A DNA stretch of 64,000 bases, from NCBI RefSeq assembly GCF_900109575.1, contig NZ_FOAF01000001.1, positions 1,025,662 to 1,089,661 on the forward strand, written 5' to 3'. Below are positions 35,295-44,010 of the stretch, piece after piece. Below the pieces are notes generated by a model. That model made no database searches. It had not been told where the DNA came from and was given only the letters and a program-made list of their open reading frames with translations. This DNA comes from Olivibacter domesticus (lineage in GTDB: Bacteria > Bacteroidota > Bacteroidia > Sphingobacteriales > Sphingobacteriaceae). A program made the position numbers and the translations under genes. Each line of letters begins with the position of its first letter. Position 1 is the first letter of the stretch.

Positions 35295-36659
35295 TTGAAA
35301 TTTAACTCTTTATTCCCTATACCCGCACTACAGGTTAATCGCTGTAATATTTATGTAGTTTTCAGAACATTATTACTAGTTGTGTTATTAAGTTTACATA
35401 ACAAGGGATTTGGCCAAGCAACCGTACCTACCGACTCACTGAAGGCTGATTCAATAAGAGCAGATTCTTTAAAGGTCCAACAGGATCTTCTCTCCACAAG
35501 TGGTCAATACGATATCAGTGATTTGATCCGGAACGTTATCCATCCCAAAAGAAAACCAGATTCACTTCGAAAACCATCGGGAATAACGCCTATGCCTAAT
35601 ATAGCTTACAATCCTAGCATTGGAGCACAGATCGGAATTAAGGCAGTAGCTGGTAAAGTACTAGGCAATGACCCAAATACCTTGATGTCGGTCGCTGCGA
35701 CCTCAGCTTCCATTACTACAAAAGGTATTATTTATTTTTACCTCAGCCACAACATTTATACACCTGGAAATAAGTGGAATTTTCAAGGAAGTCTGGTTGC
35801 AGCAAAAACAGTTTCTCCCGATTATGGGTTGGGCATTGGCCATGTTGCAGGAAATACCGAAGCGGATCGTATATTAACGAATCCAGATCGTAAAGTATAT
35901 GTACAACGGGCACAGTTTTATAATTTTCGAGAAAAGGTGTACAAACAAATTCAAGAGAACTTATTTGTTGGAGCAGGTGTTTCCATTGATATCAGAAGGA
36001 AAATTGACGAGAGAGTGGAAGAAGATGTATTAACTCCCTATAAAATTTATAATCAAAAATATGGCTTTGACGGAGAAGACTATATGTCAAATGGTTTCCT
36101 CTTCAATGTACAATACACAACACGCGATAATCAAAACCGTCCCTATAACGGTATCTATTCGGATGTTGGTATTCGGGTAAATCAAACGTGGATTGGAAGT
36201 ACAAAAAGTGCCGTACAACTCAGCACAGACTTTAGAAAATATTGGAGCCTATCCGAACGTAATCCAGAACATGTAATTGCCTTTTGGAACTGGGGTTCAT
36301 ATTTAGTAAGCGGAGCCCTGCCCTACTTGGAATTACCTGGAACGGGTAAGGACATGAACTTTCGCAGCGGCAGAGGTTATACCGTAGCTTATTTTAGAGG
36401 CCCTTTATATTTCTATTCAGAAGTAGAATATCGTTTTCCCATTACACGAAACAAATTTCTAAGTGGTGTTACATTCTTTAATATACAAACAACTAATGAT
36501 GAACTTGGCACCAAACTATTCGAACGGTGGCAGCCAGGAGGAGGTGCTGGCCTACGTGTACTCTTTAACAAAAATACACGTACAAATCTATGCCTCGATT
36601 ATGCTTTTGGTAAATACGGCGCAAGGGGCTTTTTCCTAGGTTTAAACGAGGCCTTCTAA
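35295..36659 (+). CDS. BamA/TamA-type outer-membrane beta-barrel protein lacking POTRA domains
   Basis: The frame is open from an ATG at 35133 (508 residues), but the signal peptide (RTLLLVVLLSLHNKGFGQA) only begins near residue 77 of that version. In-frame TTG codons at 35289 and 35295 give a more normal length (about 454 residues). The mature protein starts with a Ser/Asp/Lys-rich spacer, then a surface-antigen (D15/Omp85 C-terminal) barrel ending in an aromatic Phe (LGLNEAF). Barrel strands such as NIAYNPSIGAQIGIKAVAG and RPYNGIYSDVGIRVNQ are visible. No POTRA repeats are seen, so it is not BamA itself. Its role in assembly or lipid transport is unproved. Confidence 0.75.
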   Translation: MKFNSLFPIPALQVNRCNIYVVFRTLLLVVLLSLHNKGFGQATVPTDSLKADSIRADSLKVQQDLLSTSGQYDISDLIRNVIHPKRKPDSLRKPSGITPMPNIAYNPSIGAQIGIKAVAGKVLGNDPNTLMSVAATSASITTKGIIYFYLSHNIYTPGNKWNFQGSLVAAKTVSPDYGLGIGHVAGNTEADRILTNPDRKVYVQRAQFYNFREKVYKQIQENLFVGAGVSIDIRRKIDERVEEDVLTPYKIYNQKYGFDGEDYMSNGFLFNVQYTTRDNQNRPYNGIYSDVGIRVNQTWIGSTKSAVQLSTDFRKYWSLSERNPEHVIAFWNWGSYLVSGALPYLELPGTGKDMNFRSGRGYTVAYFRGPLYFYSEVEYRFPITRNKFLSGVTFFNIQTTNDELGTKLFERWQPGGGAGLRVLFNKNTRTNLCLDYAFGKYGARGFFLGLNEAF

Positions 36660-36670
36660 ATAGAAAATTA

Positions 36671-36907
36671 CCTTTTCTGCCATCAGGTTAGTTCGTCTAT
36701 CACAAAAAGTCCCAAAGAATCACATACATCTAAAAAACGACTGTCGGGCGGATGGTGCGACATCCTAACCGCATTCATATTCATATCTTTAATCAGGTTT
36801 ACATCCAACTCACTTTTTGCCTTACTCATCGTCCTTCCGATGGTAAGCCATGCGCTGTGTCGATTTACACCTTTAAATTTTACTTTAATTTCGTTGACAA
36901 AGAATCT
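36671..36907 (-). pseudogene. Relic of a GH2 beta-galactosidase gene
   Basis: The minus strand reads as an uninterrupted piece of a family 2 glycoside hydrolase: FFVNEIKVKFKGVNRHSAWL, then GRTMSKAKSELDVNLIKDMN, MNAVRMSHHPPDSRFLDVCD and SLGLFVIDELT. The next codon, Gly in intact relatives (DELTGWQ), is TGA here (36683-36685), and Trp-Gln-Lys follows before homology stops next to the barrel gene's stop codon. Only about 80 of some 900 residues remain, without the catalytic Glu. The well-kept sequence suggests recent decay. It is not a piece of the intact GH2 gene at 45650, which differs here (GKARKIKGVCLHHDL). Confidence 0.8.
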
Positions 36908-36945
36908 AATACCTTTCTTAAAAACATTAGCATAAAATGCAAAGT

Positions 36946-37626
36946 CTACTGAAGTAATGGCTCCAGCACCTTCCAGACGTTTTCTGCTAAAATTTTTTGC
37001 CCAGCACTGGTGGGATGGATTCCATCTTTTTGGTTCAGTTCAACTTCCCCACCTACACCCTCTAGTAAAAAAGGAATAAGAAATAACCGATATTCCTTCG
37101 CCAGAGCAGGAAATATCGCTTGAAATTTTTTCACATAAGTACTTCCCATACTCGGCGGAACCATCATACCTGCTAGCACAATCTGGCAATCGGGATTGAT
37201 AGCCCTTACTTTTTTTATAATGCTTGCTAAGTTCTGGTATGTTGCTTCAGTAGCTAATCCACGAAGACCATCATTGGCACCAAGTTCCAGCACAAAGATG
37301 TCAAAAGGCTGTTTTAGTACCCATTCAATACGCTCATTTCCACCTGCACTCGTTTCTCCACTTAAACCTGCACCAATTACTTTATATGGTAATTTCAAGG
37401 AATCTATCTTCTGTTGAATCCTCGCGGGAAAGGCTTCTTCTGGACTTTCTAACCCATAGCCCGCAGTAAGGCTGTTGCCAAAAAACAAAATATTCTTACG
37501 AGTAGATGTAGATACTTCTTTTTCGTTCTTATTTTCCTGTTCCGCTGATGCTTTTTCTTTACTGCTGTTTGAGCAAGATATGGAAAGCAATGTAACAATT
37601 GTTGATATAATCAATCTTATCTGCAT
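36946..37626 (-). CDS. Arylesterase / SGNH-hydrolase lipoprotein (TesA-like)
   Basis: A 226-residue GDSL/SGNH hydrolase with the start at 37626, where a lipoprotein signal begins (MQIRLIISTIVTLLSISC, Cys at 18). Block I is FFGNSLTAGYG with the nucleophilic Ser, block III is ELGANDGLRG, and block V has the Asp-His pair in DGIHPTSAGQ. It is the size of E. coli TesA/arylesterase (about 200 residues). It is divergent, with about 50 bases between starts, from a LolD-like ABC ATPase and FtsX-type permease. This is the same gene order as tesA-ybbA-ybbP in Proteobacteria. Confidence 0.92.
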   Translation of the reverse strand: MQIRLIISTIVTLLSISCSNSSKEKASAEQENKNEKEVSTSTRKNILFFGNSLTAGYGLESPEEAFPARIQQKIDSLKLPYKVIGAGLSGETSAGGNERIEWVLKQPFDIFVLELGANDGLRGLATEATYQNLASIIKKVRAINPDCQIVLAGMMVPPSMGSTYVKKFQAIFPALAKEYRLFLIPFLLEGVGGEVELNQKDGIHPTSAGQKILAENVWKVLEPLLQ

Positions 37627-37677
37627 AATTAGAGCTAATTTAAACAAAAAATTCATTAGCTCGTCATTTGTAGGACA

Positions 37678-38334
37678 ATGCTCAGCGTTAAAAATATTTC
37701 AAAGATTTATCAAAGTGGTTTCAACAAGTTAACAGTGTTGAACAATATCAGTTTCGAAGTAGCACCCGGAGAAACCGCTGCAATCGTTGGCCCTTCTGGA
37801 AGCGGCAAGACCACCCTATTGGGTCTCTGCGCCGGACTTGATCGCTACGATGCAGGAAGTATTACCCTATATGATTCATTACTTAGTGAACTTGATGAAG
37901 ATGGGCTGGCACAAATCCGTAATCAACATGTTGGTTTTGTATTCCAAAATTTTCAGTTGTTACCTACCTTAACTGCGCTAGAAAATGTAATGGTTCCTAT
38001 GGAGCTTCAAGGAGCTTTAAACGCTAAAAAGAAAGCCTTAGCTTTGCTTGATAAGGTAGGATTGGCCGACAGAGCCACGCATTACGCCAGTGAATTATCT
38101 GGTGGCGAACAGCAGCGTATCGCTTTGGCAAGAGCTTTTTCTAATAATCCTAAAATTTTGTTTGCTGATGAACCAACGGGCAATCTTGATACAGAGACAG
38201 GCCAAAAAGTGGAGCAGTTGCTCTTCAACTTAAATAGAGACGCTGGTACTACGCTCGTGTTGGTAACTCACGATCTAGAACTTGCAAACAAAACAGAACA
38301 TATCATTCGCTTAAAAGGAGGAGTCTTAGTGTGA
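37678..38334 (+). CDS. ABC transporter ATPase, LolD/YbbA-like
   Basis: A 218-residue ATPase of the MacB/LolD/FtsE class. Walker A is GPSGSGKTTL, the signature is LSGGEQQR, Walker B is ILFADEPTGNLD and the switch His is in LVTHD. Its stop overlaps the permease GTG start by four bases (GTGA), so both subunits are made together. Given the divergent esterase, it is the counterpart of YbbA. Such mechanotransmission-type transporters move lipids or lipoproteins rather than import solutes. Confidence 0.95.
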   Translation: MLSVKNISKIYQSGFNKLTVLNNISFEVAPGETAAIVGPSGSGKTTLLGLCAGLDRYDAGSITLYDSLLSELDEDGLAQIRNQHVGFVFQNFQLLPTLTALENVMVPMELQGALNAKKKALALLDKVGLADRATHYASELSGGEQQRIALARAFSNNPKILFADEPTGNLDTETGQKVEQLLFNLNRDAGTTLVLVTHDLELANKTEHIIRLKGGVLV

Positions 38335-40871
38335 ACGGATGGTGGATAATCAAAATGGCTTGGCGCGATAGTCGTAAGAATAGATCTCGACTGCTGTTTT
38401 TTATCTCGTCCATTGTGTTGGGTATAGCGGCATTAGTGGCAATAGCTGCCTTCGGTAAGAACCTTAAACAAGAAATCGATAATCAAGCTGCAAGCCTAAT
38501 AGGTGCAGATTTAGAAATAAGCAGCGGCAAGCCGTTGACGGTTTCCGCTCACAAGCTGATCGATTCGTTGATAAACCTTAGTCAATCGCACGCAGAGGAA
38601 CATCAGTTTGCTTCTATGGCAAATTTTATAAAAAATGGTGGCACGCGTTTAGTACAAATACGAGCATTAACGGGTGCTTATCCATTTTATGGGGCTTTGG
38701 AAACCTCACCAGCAGCAGCTGCCTTCACTTTTCTTGATGATCAAAAGATACTTGTAGATAAAACATTGCTTCTGCAATTTAATGCCGCAGTGGGTGATAC
38801 CGTCAAACTTGGCGATTTGAACTTTCAGATTGCTGGGTCATTAATTAATACTCCTGGAAAAACAGTCATTTCCGGATCGGTGGCCCCTACCATCTTTATG
38901 CCACTGTCACTTCTTGAAAAAACAGGGCTTTCACAGAAAGGTAGCCGTATTAATTATAAATATTATTTCCGTTTTTTAGATAATTATCCGGTAGATAAAC
39001 TTGTCGAACATTTAGACGATCAATTTGAGCAGCTAAGTCTTCGAACCGAAACCATTGCTAGTACGAAAGAAAATACCGGAAGGTCCTTTACAGATCTCAC
39101 TGACTTCCTTGGATTAGTAGGATTCATTGCCTTAATGTTGGGCTGTTTGGGAGTGTCCAGTTCCATCCATGTGTACGTAAAAGAGAAATTACCTAGCGTA
39201 GCTATCTTGCGATGTATAGGTGCTCGTTCACACCAAACCTTTCTTATTTATTTGGCGCAGATTATAGGTATTAGCACCATTGGAGCCCTTTCAGGGGTTA
39301 TATTAGGTGCCATAGTACAGCAAGTGTTACCTTGGATATTAAAAGACTTTTTACCAGTAAATGTTCGTAGTGACATTTCATGGTCGGCCATTGTACAAGG
39401 CATCTTAATTGGCCTTTCTATGTCCCTTCTATTTTCGCTTATTCCCTTGCTTAGTGTACGGAAAGTATCACCACTCTACACATTAAGAATTCAAAGTAAT
39501 GATCGTTTAAGCATTAGTAAAGGTGACGCTCTTAAAAACTTAGTTTACTTGTGTATAATTATCTTTATTACAATATTTTCCCGTTTCCAATTAAATAGTT
39601 GGTATCAAAGCATAGCCTTTGTAATGGGCATTTCCATGGCCTTTGTTGTCCTCTATGGAACAGCCGTTCTCCTAATGAAAGCGTTAAGACAGTATACGCC
39701 ACTTTCCTGGCCCTATGTATGGAGGCAGGGTTTAGCAAATCTATACCGCCCCAATAATCAGACAGTGATGCTGATAGTTGCTATTGGCCTTGGTACAGCT
39801 TTAATTGCTTCACTCTTTTTCATACAAGGGATTCTTCTTAATCGCGTTACCTTATCTTCTTCTAAGAATCAACCCAACATGGTGTTATTTGATATTCAAT
39901 CTTCACAAAAGGATGAAGTCGCCGCTCTTATAAAGCGATCTAAGCTTCCAGTATTGCAAAAAACACCTATAGTAACCATGCAGTTAACAGCCATAAACAA
40001 TTATACTTTAGAAGATGTAAGAAAAGATAGCACCTTAGGTTTTTCCACGCGTGCCTTTGGAGGAGAAATTAGAGCCACCTATAAAAGTACATTAGATCCA
40101 TCTGAAAAAATAACTGATGGTCAATGGATTGAAAAATCTATGGTGGGAGATACCGCTAAAATATCCTTAGATCAAAGCTATGCCAAACGATTAAAGGTAA
40201 AGGTAGGTGATCGTTTACAATTTAATGTGCAAGGGGTAGTTATACCTACTATAATTGGGAGCTTAAGAGAGGTAGATTGGAATAGGATGCAAACAAATTT
40301 CAGGGTGCTCTTTCCTCTTGGCGTAATTGATAATGCGCCGCAATTTCATGTAATTATGACAAGAGTACCAAATGATAGGGTCTCTGCAGATATACAGCAA
40401 TTGCTAGTTAAACGATTTCCAAACATATCTATAATCGATTTAGATTTAATATTAAGCGTGTTAGATAGCATTTTAGATAAAATAGGTTTTGTAATCAAAT
40501 TTATAGGGGCCTTCAGTATACTTACCGGTATTGTTGTATTGATTGCCGCTATTATGATCAGTAAATACCAACGTATACAAGAAAACGTATTATTAAGAAC
40601 ATTGGGTGCTTCTCGCCGCCAGCTATTTACCATTACAGGCTGCGAATATTTATTGTTAGGTTTATTGGCATCTATAACCGGAATTATATTGGCATCAATT
40701 GCTAGTTTTTTGTTAGCATTTTTTATTTTTGAAGCATCGTTCAAACCTTCTATTTCAGTTATCTTGTTGTTATTATTCGGTGTGTCGGGCCTAACTTTAT
40801 TTATTGGGCTATTTAATAGTCGCTCTGCTTTAAATCAACCACCCTTAGTCGTACTGAGAAAAGAAGTTTGA
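38331..40871 (+). CDS. FtsX-like ABC transporter permease, YbbP-type
   Basis: An 846-residue permease starting at GTG. It has the two-copy layout of YbbP: a first helix near 22-45, a periplasmic domain (about 50-250), three helices (about 262-380, FtsX domain 1), a further pair (about 405-455), a helix near 480-500, a second periplasmic region (about 505-735) and C-terminal helices (about 745-840, FtsX domain 2, LRTLGASRRQLFTITGCEYL). The LRCIGARSHQTFLIYLAQI segment is the matching motif in domain 1. Its neighbours are the overlapping ATPase and the divergent esterase. Confidence 0.93.
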   Translation: MNGWWIIKMAWRDSRKNRSRLLFFISSIVLGIAALVAIAAFGKNLKQEIDNQAASLIGADLEISSGKPLTVSAHKLIDSLINLSQSHAEEHQFASMANFIKNGGTRLVQIRALTGAYPFYGALETSPAAAAFTFLDDQKILVDKTLLLQFNAAVGDTVKLGDLNFQIAGSLINTPGKTVISGSVAPTIFMPLSLLEKTGLSQKGSRINYKYYFRFLDNYPVDKLVEHLDDQFEQLSLRTETIASTKENTGRSFTDLTDFLGLVGFIALMLGCLGVSSSIHVYVKEKLPSVAILRCIGARSHQTFLIYLAQIIGISTIGALSGVILGAIVQQVLPWILKDFLPVNVRSDISWSAIVQGILIGLSMSLLFSLIPLLSVRKVSPLYTLRIQSNDRLSISKGDALKNLVYLCIIIFITIFSRFQLNSWYQSIAFVMGISMAFVVLYGTAVLLMKALRQYTPLSWPYVWRQGLANLYRPNNQTVMLIVAIGLGTALIASLFFIQGILLNRVTLSSSKNQPNMVLFDIQSSQKDEVAALIKRSKLPVLQKTPIVTMQLTAINNYTLEDVRKDSTLGFSTRAFGGEIRATYKSTLDPSEKITDGQWIEKSMVGDTAKISLDQSYAKRLKVKVGDRLQFNVQGVVIPTIIGSLREVDWNRMQTNFRVLFPLGVIDNAPQFHVIMTRVPNDRVSADIQQLLVKRFPNISIIDLDLILSVLDSILDKIGFVIKFIGAFSILTGIVVLIAAIMISKYQRIQENVLLRTLGASRRQLFTITGCEYLLLGLLASITGIILASIASFLLAFFIFEASFKPSISVILLLLFGVSGLTLFIGLFNSRSALNQPPLVVLRKEV

Positions 40872-40887
40872 AGTCAACGCGCACGCT

Positions 40888-41094
40888 TTAACCTTCCATC
40901 TCTAGAAACCATTCTTTCGCTTTAGCAACAGCCTTATCGTATAACAAATCCCCCTCCGGCTCTCCTTCCTCATAAAGTTTATTAGCAATTTCTACTGCTT
41001 TTTCCTGAACATTCGGGTTTAAATTACTCTCATTAAATGGAAAATTATTTACGGTCCATTTTCCATGGTCGTCGTCATATCTATAAATTTTCAT
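40888..41094 (-). CDS. Small acidic protein of unknown function
   Basis: A 68-residue cytosolic protein with no family I can name. It starts MKIYRYDDDHGKWTVNN and continues as amphipathic helices rich in Glu/Lys/Ala (EKAVEIANKLYEEGEPEGD, AVAKAKEWFLEMEG). It lies 17 bases from the convergent permease gene end. The high share of charged residues and the coding-like codon pattern argue for a real gene. Confidence 0.6.
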   Translation of the reverse strand: MKIYRYDDDHGKWTVNNFPFNESNLNPNVQEKAVEIANKLYEEGEPEGDLLYDKAVAKAKEWFLEMEG

Positions 41095-41332
41095 AACACT
41101 TCAGTTTAGTAGCCTATCATTTTGTTTTGCTTTAATTTCTAACAACTCAATTTATTCAGATTTTTCGTCCCTACTGCTATTCTTCGATGTCTATTTAATA
41201 ACAGCTGAGGATGCTAAGGGTTTTAATCTGTTAAATAAAATTCATTGATTTTTAAATATTTAAACATATCCATCTCAACAAGTCATATTCAAAGGCAGAC
41301 TTCAATATTTATCTATTTTTTTAAAAAAAATT
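41095..41332. other. Gene-free stretch between two small genes
   Basis: AT-rich, holding the divergent upstream regions of the 68-residue protein and the PAS protein. I see no TAnnTTTG box, hairpin or further open frame of note. Confidence 0.5.
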
Positions 41333-41734
41333 ATGCTAACAAAAACAAGGCATAATTGTTATAAAGTAAAAAACAAAGACATGCGTACAGCACATAACAA
41401 ATATCGCGGCATTAGATATAATGGTATTCCTTCATTTAATCCTATCCAGACATCTGGGTATTTAAAGACGAATTTGCAAAACGAAATAATTTCTGTTGAC
41501 GAAAGAGCCGCTCAGTTGTTGGGATATGATGCCAAGACATTACTAGGACATAATTTTTGGGATATTATATGTGTGAGTATACCCGCCCATTGTCATCAAG
41601 CTATTAATGCAAGTATTATGCAGCGAAAAAACACGGTTATAAAGATGAATTCATTGAAAACAGGTGCACTGATTCATTTTACTATCAGTCACACGGAATT
41701 CGATTCAACCATAAAAATTGAAGGATTAGTGTAA
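41333..41734 (+). CDS. Single PAS-domain protein
   Basis: A 133-residue protein, mostly one PAS domain (about 38-125): GYLKTNLQNEIISVDERAAQ, LLGYDAKTLLGHNFWDII and a C-terminal strand HFTISHTEFDSTIKIEG. No output domain is attached, so it probably signals through another protein or is a sensor fragment. An internal ATG at codon 17 (41381) would still keep the domain. It has no close same-strand neighbour. Confidence 0.7.
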   Translation: MLTKTRHNCYKVKNKDMRTAHNKYRGIRYNGIPSFNPIQTSGYLKTNLQNEIISVDERAAQLLGYDAKTLLGHNFWDIICVSIPAHCHQAINASIMQRKNTVIKMNSLKTGALIHFTISHTEFDSTIKIEGLV

Positions 41735-41766
41735 AGCACAGCCCAATTAGGGCAGATAGAGGCATT

Positions 41767-42363
41767 TCATATCAATTTGCTTTCTAATTGAGCTTTGATG
41801 GCCTCGTGCCATTCCTCTTTTAGTATACTTAAAACAATGGAAGTTCTTCTACTTCCATTTTCTTTTTTCAGATGATTTCTCAATACACCCTCTACTGTAC
41901 AGCCAATACTTTTCATCGCGGCAATACTTGCTTCATTATCCACGTCTGCCCTAAACTCTACCCTTTCAGCGCCTAATTTTTCAAAGGCATATCGTAATAG
42001 CAAATACTTGCAGTGCTTATTTAGCCCCGTTCTTCTAAAGTTTTCGCCATACCAGGTATAGCCGAGCTGGAGCGTCTTGTGGTCATGCTGTATATCATAA
42101 AACCTGGTACTACCAGCATACTTATTCGCAAGTTTATCAAAAATAATAAAAGGGTATTCCCTACCTGCCTCCCTAGCGCTGAGAGCAGTATCAATATAAT
42201 TTTTGATGCCTAGTCCACCTGCAACGGAGGTAATCGAATACCTCCAGATATCTGGTTCATTCAATGCAAAGGGTAAAAGATGATCATAATCCTCCAGCTG
42301 TAACGGACGTAATAAAACACGTTCATTCTCTAAATGCACATTATTTACCAGATTGAAGTTCAT
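41767..42363 (-). CDS. GNAT-family acetyltransferase (RimJ/RimL-like)
   Basis: A 198-residue acetyltransferase. It starts with the RimL-type pattern LENERVLLRPLQLEDYDHLL. The motif A region is QLGYTWYGENFRRTGLNKHC and motif B is KLGAERVEFRADVDNEASIAAMKSIGC. Such enzymes transfer acetyl from acetyl-CoA to an amino group of a protein, ribosomal protein or small molecule; the acceptor is unknown. It is a single gene. Confidence 0.88.
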   Translation of the reverse strand: MNFNLVNNVHLENERVLLRPLQLEDYDHLLPFALNEPDIWRYSITSVAGGLGIKNYIDTALSAREAGREYPFIIFDKLANKYAGSTRFYDIQHDHKTLQLGYTWYGENFRRTGLNKHCKYLLLRYAFEKLGAERVEFRADVDNEASIAAMKSIGCTVEGVLRNHLKKENGSRRTSIVLSILKEEWHEAIKAQLESKLI

Positions 42364-42480
42364 AAATTTAGATCTATAATAGTAACCGATTATCGTTAGC
42401 TAGAGCCCAATATACGACTAACAATAACAACTTCCGAATTTTCACTATAATTAAACAAAAGCTTTCAATACACTCCGTTG

Positions 42481-43866
42481 CTATTTATGCTCTTCTGGAA
42501 AAGCATTGAAGAGCGCTTTCAGTTCTTTAGCTTTATCTGGAAATTCTTCTATTACATTTGTACGTTCGCTTGGGTCATAAGCAGTATTAAACAATTCTTT
42601 AGCAGCATCATATGGTTTTCCTGAATTATTATTGATACCAGCCGGTAGCTCTCTATATTTCCAATTCCCACTTTTTACGGCTTCCACTTTACCATGATTT
42701 ACCAAATAAATAGGTCGATGCTCATACCCGTTACTATTCACTTCCCCAGTTAATAAAGACGCGATCGACTGTCCATCCAAGATACGATTTTTCGGTAATG
42801 GAGCCCCGGTCCATTCTGCCAGTGTCGGTAATATATCCAGGTTGCTGATGGCATTTCTCAGGAGCCCTCCATCAAGTGTATGACCTTTCCAATATACTAT
42901 AAAAGGCACGCGTACTCCTCCCTCATAAGTTTGCGCTTTTGAGCCTTTGAAAACGCCAGCTGTGCCCGCATGCCAGTTTTTAGTAGCGCCATCGCCACTC
43001 ATACGCACCGGATACTCTATCCATGGGCCATTATCGCTAGAGAAAAATAAAATGGTATTATCCGCTAAGCCTTGTTCTTCCAATACTTTCCACAACGCAG
43101 CAATACGTTTATCCAAATCTTCTACTACTGCTCCCAATGGCCCAGCTTCCTGCATATTTTTCATTGCATCCGCCTGCGCAGCAAATGCAACAGGCAAATG
43201 GGGCATATTATGGGCATAATATAGAAAAAAAGGTTGATCCTTACGTTGGGCTTTGATAAAGCGTATAGCCTCCTCATTATAAATACGGCTAAGCGAAGAG
43301 TCTGCCGGGCGCACAACTTCCGGTGTACGATTTCTGAAAATTTTAATGGTGATATCCGTTTTTACGTAAGGGTCTCGGTAATCATGACTATACAGCATGC
43401 CAAAAAATGAATCAAAACCTTGCGCAGTAGGATAATTATAGTCATGCTTTTCTCCTAAGTGCCACTTTCCTATAAGTGCGGTACGGTAGCCAATTTCCTT
43501 TAACATCTCTGCAATAGTTATTTCTTCATCAGGCAGTCCAAGCGGTGAGCCAGGCCCAATGGGATCAGGTAAGTTATAGCGTGAAGCATACCTGCCCGTT
43601 AATAACGACGCACGTGAAGGCGTACAAGAAGGGCTTGATACAACATAATCAGTTGCTCTAACTCCCTTGGCGGCCATCTCGTCTAAAAAAGGTGTCGATA
43701 TACTTGGATTCCCGTAACAGCTTAGATCTGAGTATCCCATGTCATCTGCCAATACAAAAATAATATTTGGTTTATCCTGTGCACTAATGTTTGTTAATGA
43801 ACAGATAAGAAACAAACTAACTAAAAGGACTTTATCGAATGGAGCAACTGACTTTTTCACAATCAT
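42481..43866 (-). CDS. Arylsulfatase-type S1 sulfatase
   Basis: A 461-residue secreted sulfatase (signal peptide ending near NISAQ, about residue 30). Metal-binding Asp pair: VLADDMGYSDLSCYG. Maturation motif SCTPSRASLLTGRY, so Cys81 becomes formylglycine. The later conserved segments FFSSDNGPW and HAGTAGVFKGSKAQTYEGGV are present, the last being typical of arylsulfatase-A-like enzymes. It differs from the sulfatase at 8806, so the two probably have different substrates. No maturation enzyme lies in the window. Confidence 0.92.
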   Translation of the reverse strand: MIVKKSVAPFDKVLLVSLFLICSLTNISAQDKPNIIFVLADDMGYSDLSCYGNPSISTPFLDEMAAKGVRATDYVVSSPSCTPSRASLLTGRYASRYNLPDPIGPGSPLGLPDEEITIAEMLKEIGYRTALIGKWHLGEKHDYNYPTAQGFDSFFGMLYSHDYRDPYVKTDITIKIFRNRTPEVVRPADSSLSRIYNEEAIRFIKAQRKDQPFFLYYAHNMPHLPVAFAAQADAMKNMQEAGPLGAVVEDLDKRIAALWKVLEEQGLADNTILFFSSDNGPWIEYPVRMSGDGATKNWHAGTAGVFKGSKAQTYEGGVRVPFIVYWKGHTLDGGLLRNAISNLDILPTLAEWTGAPLPKNRILDGQSIASLLTGEVNSNGYEHRPIYLVNHGKVEAVKSGNWKYRELPAGINNNSGKPYDAAKELFNTAYDPSERTNVIEEFPDKAKELKALFNAFPEEHK

Positions 43867-44010
43867 TAATTTAATTTTCAGTAAGAGGGTTAAGCAAGCA
43901 AGATATAAAAATATTTCTCAAGCATACCTACTTTCAAGCTTGGTTTTTAAATTATTTTCTCACCTAAACCTACAAAAACATTAGCAGACAGTTAAAATCA
44001 TAATATTCAT

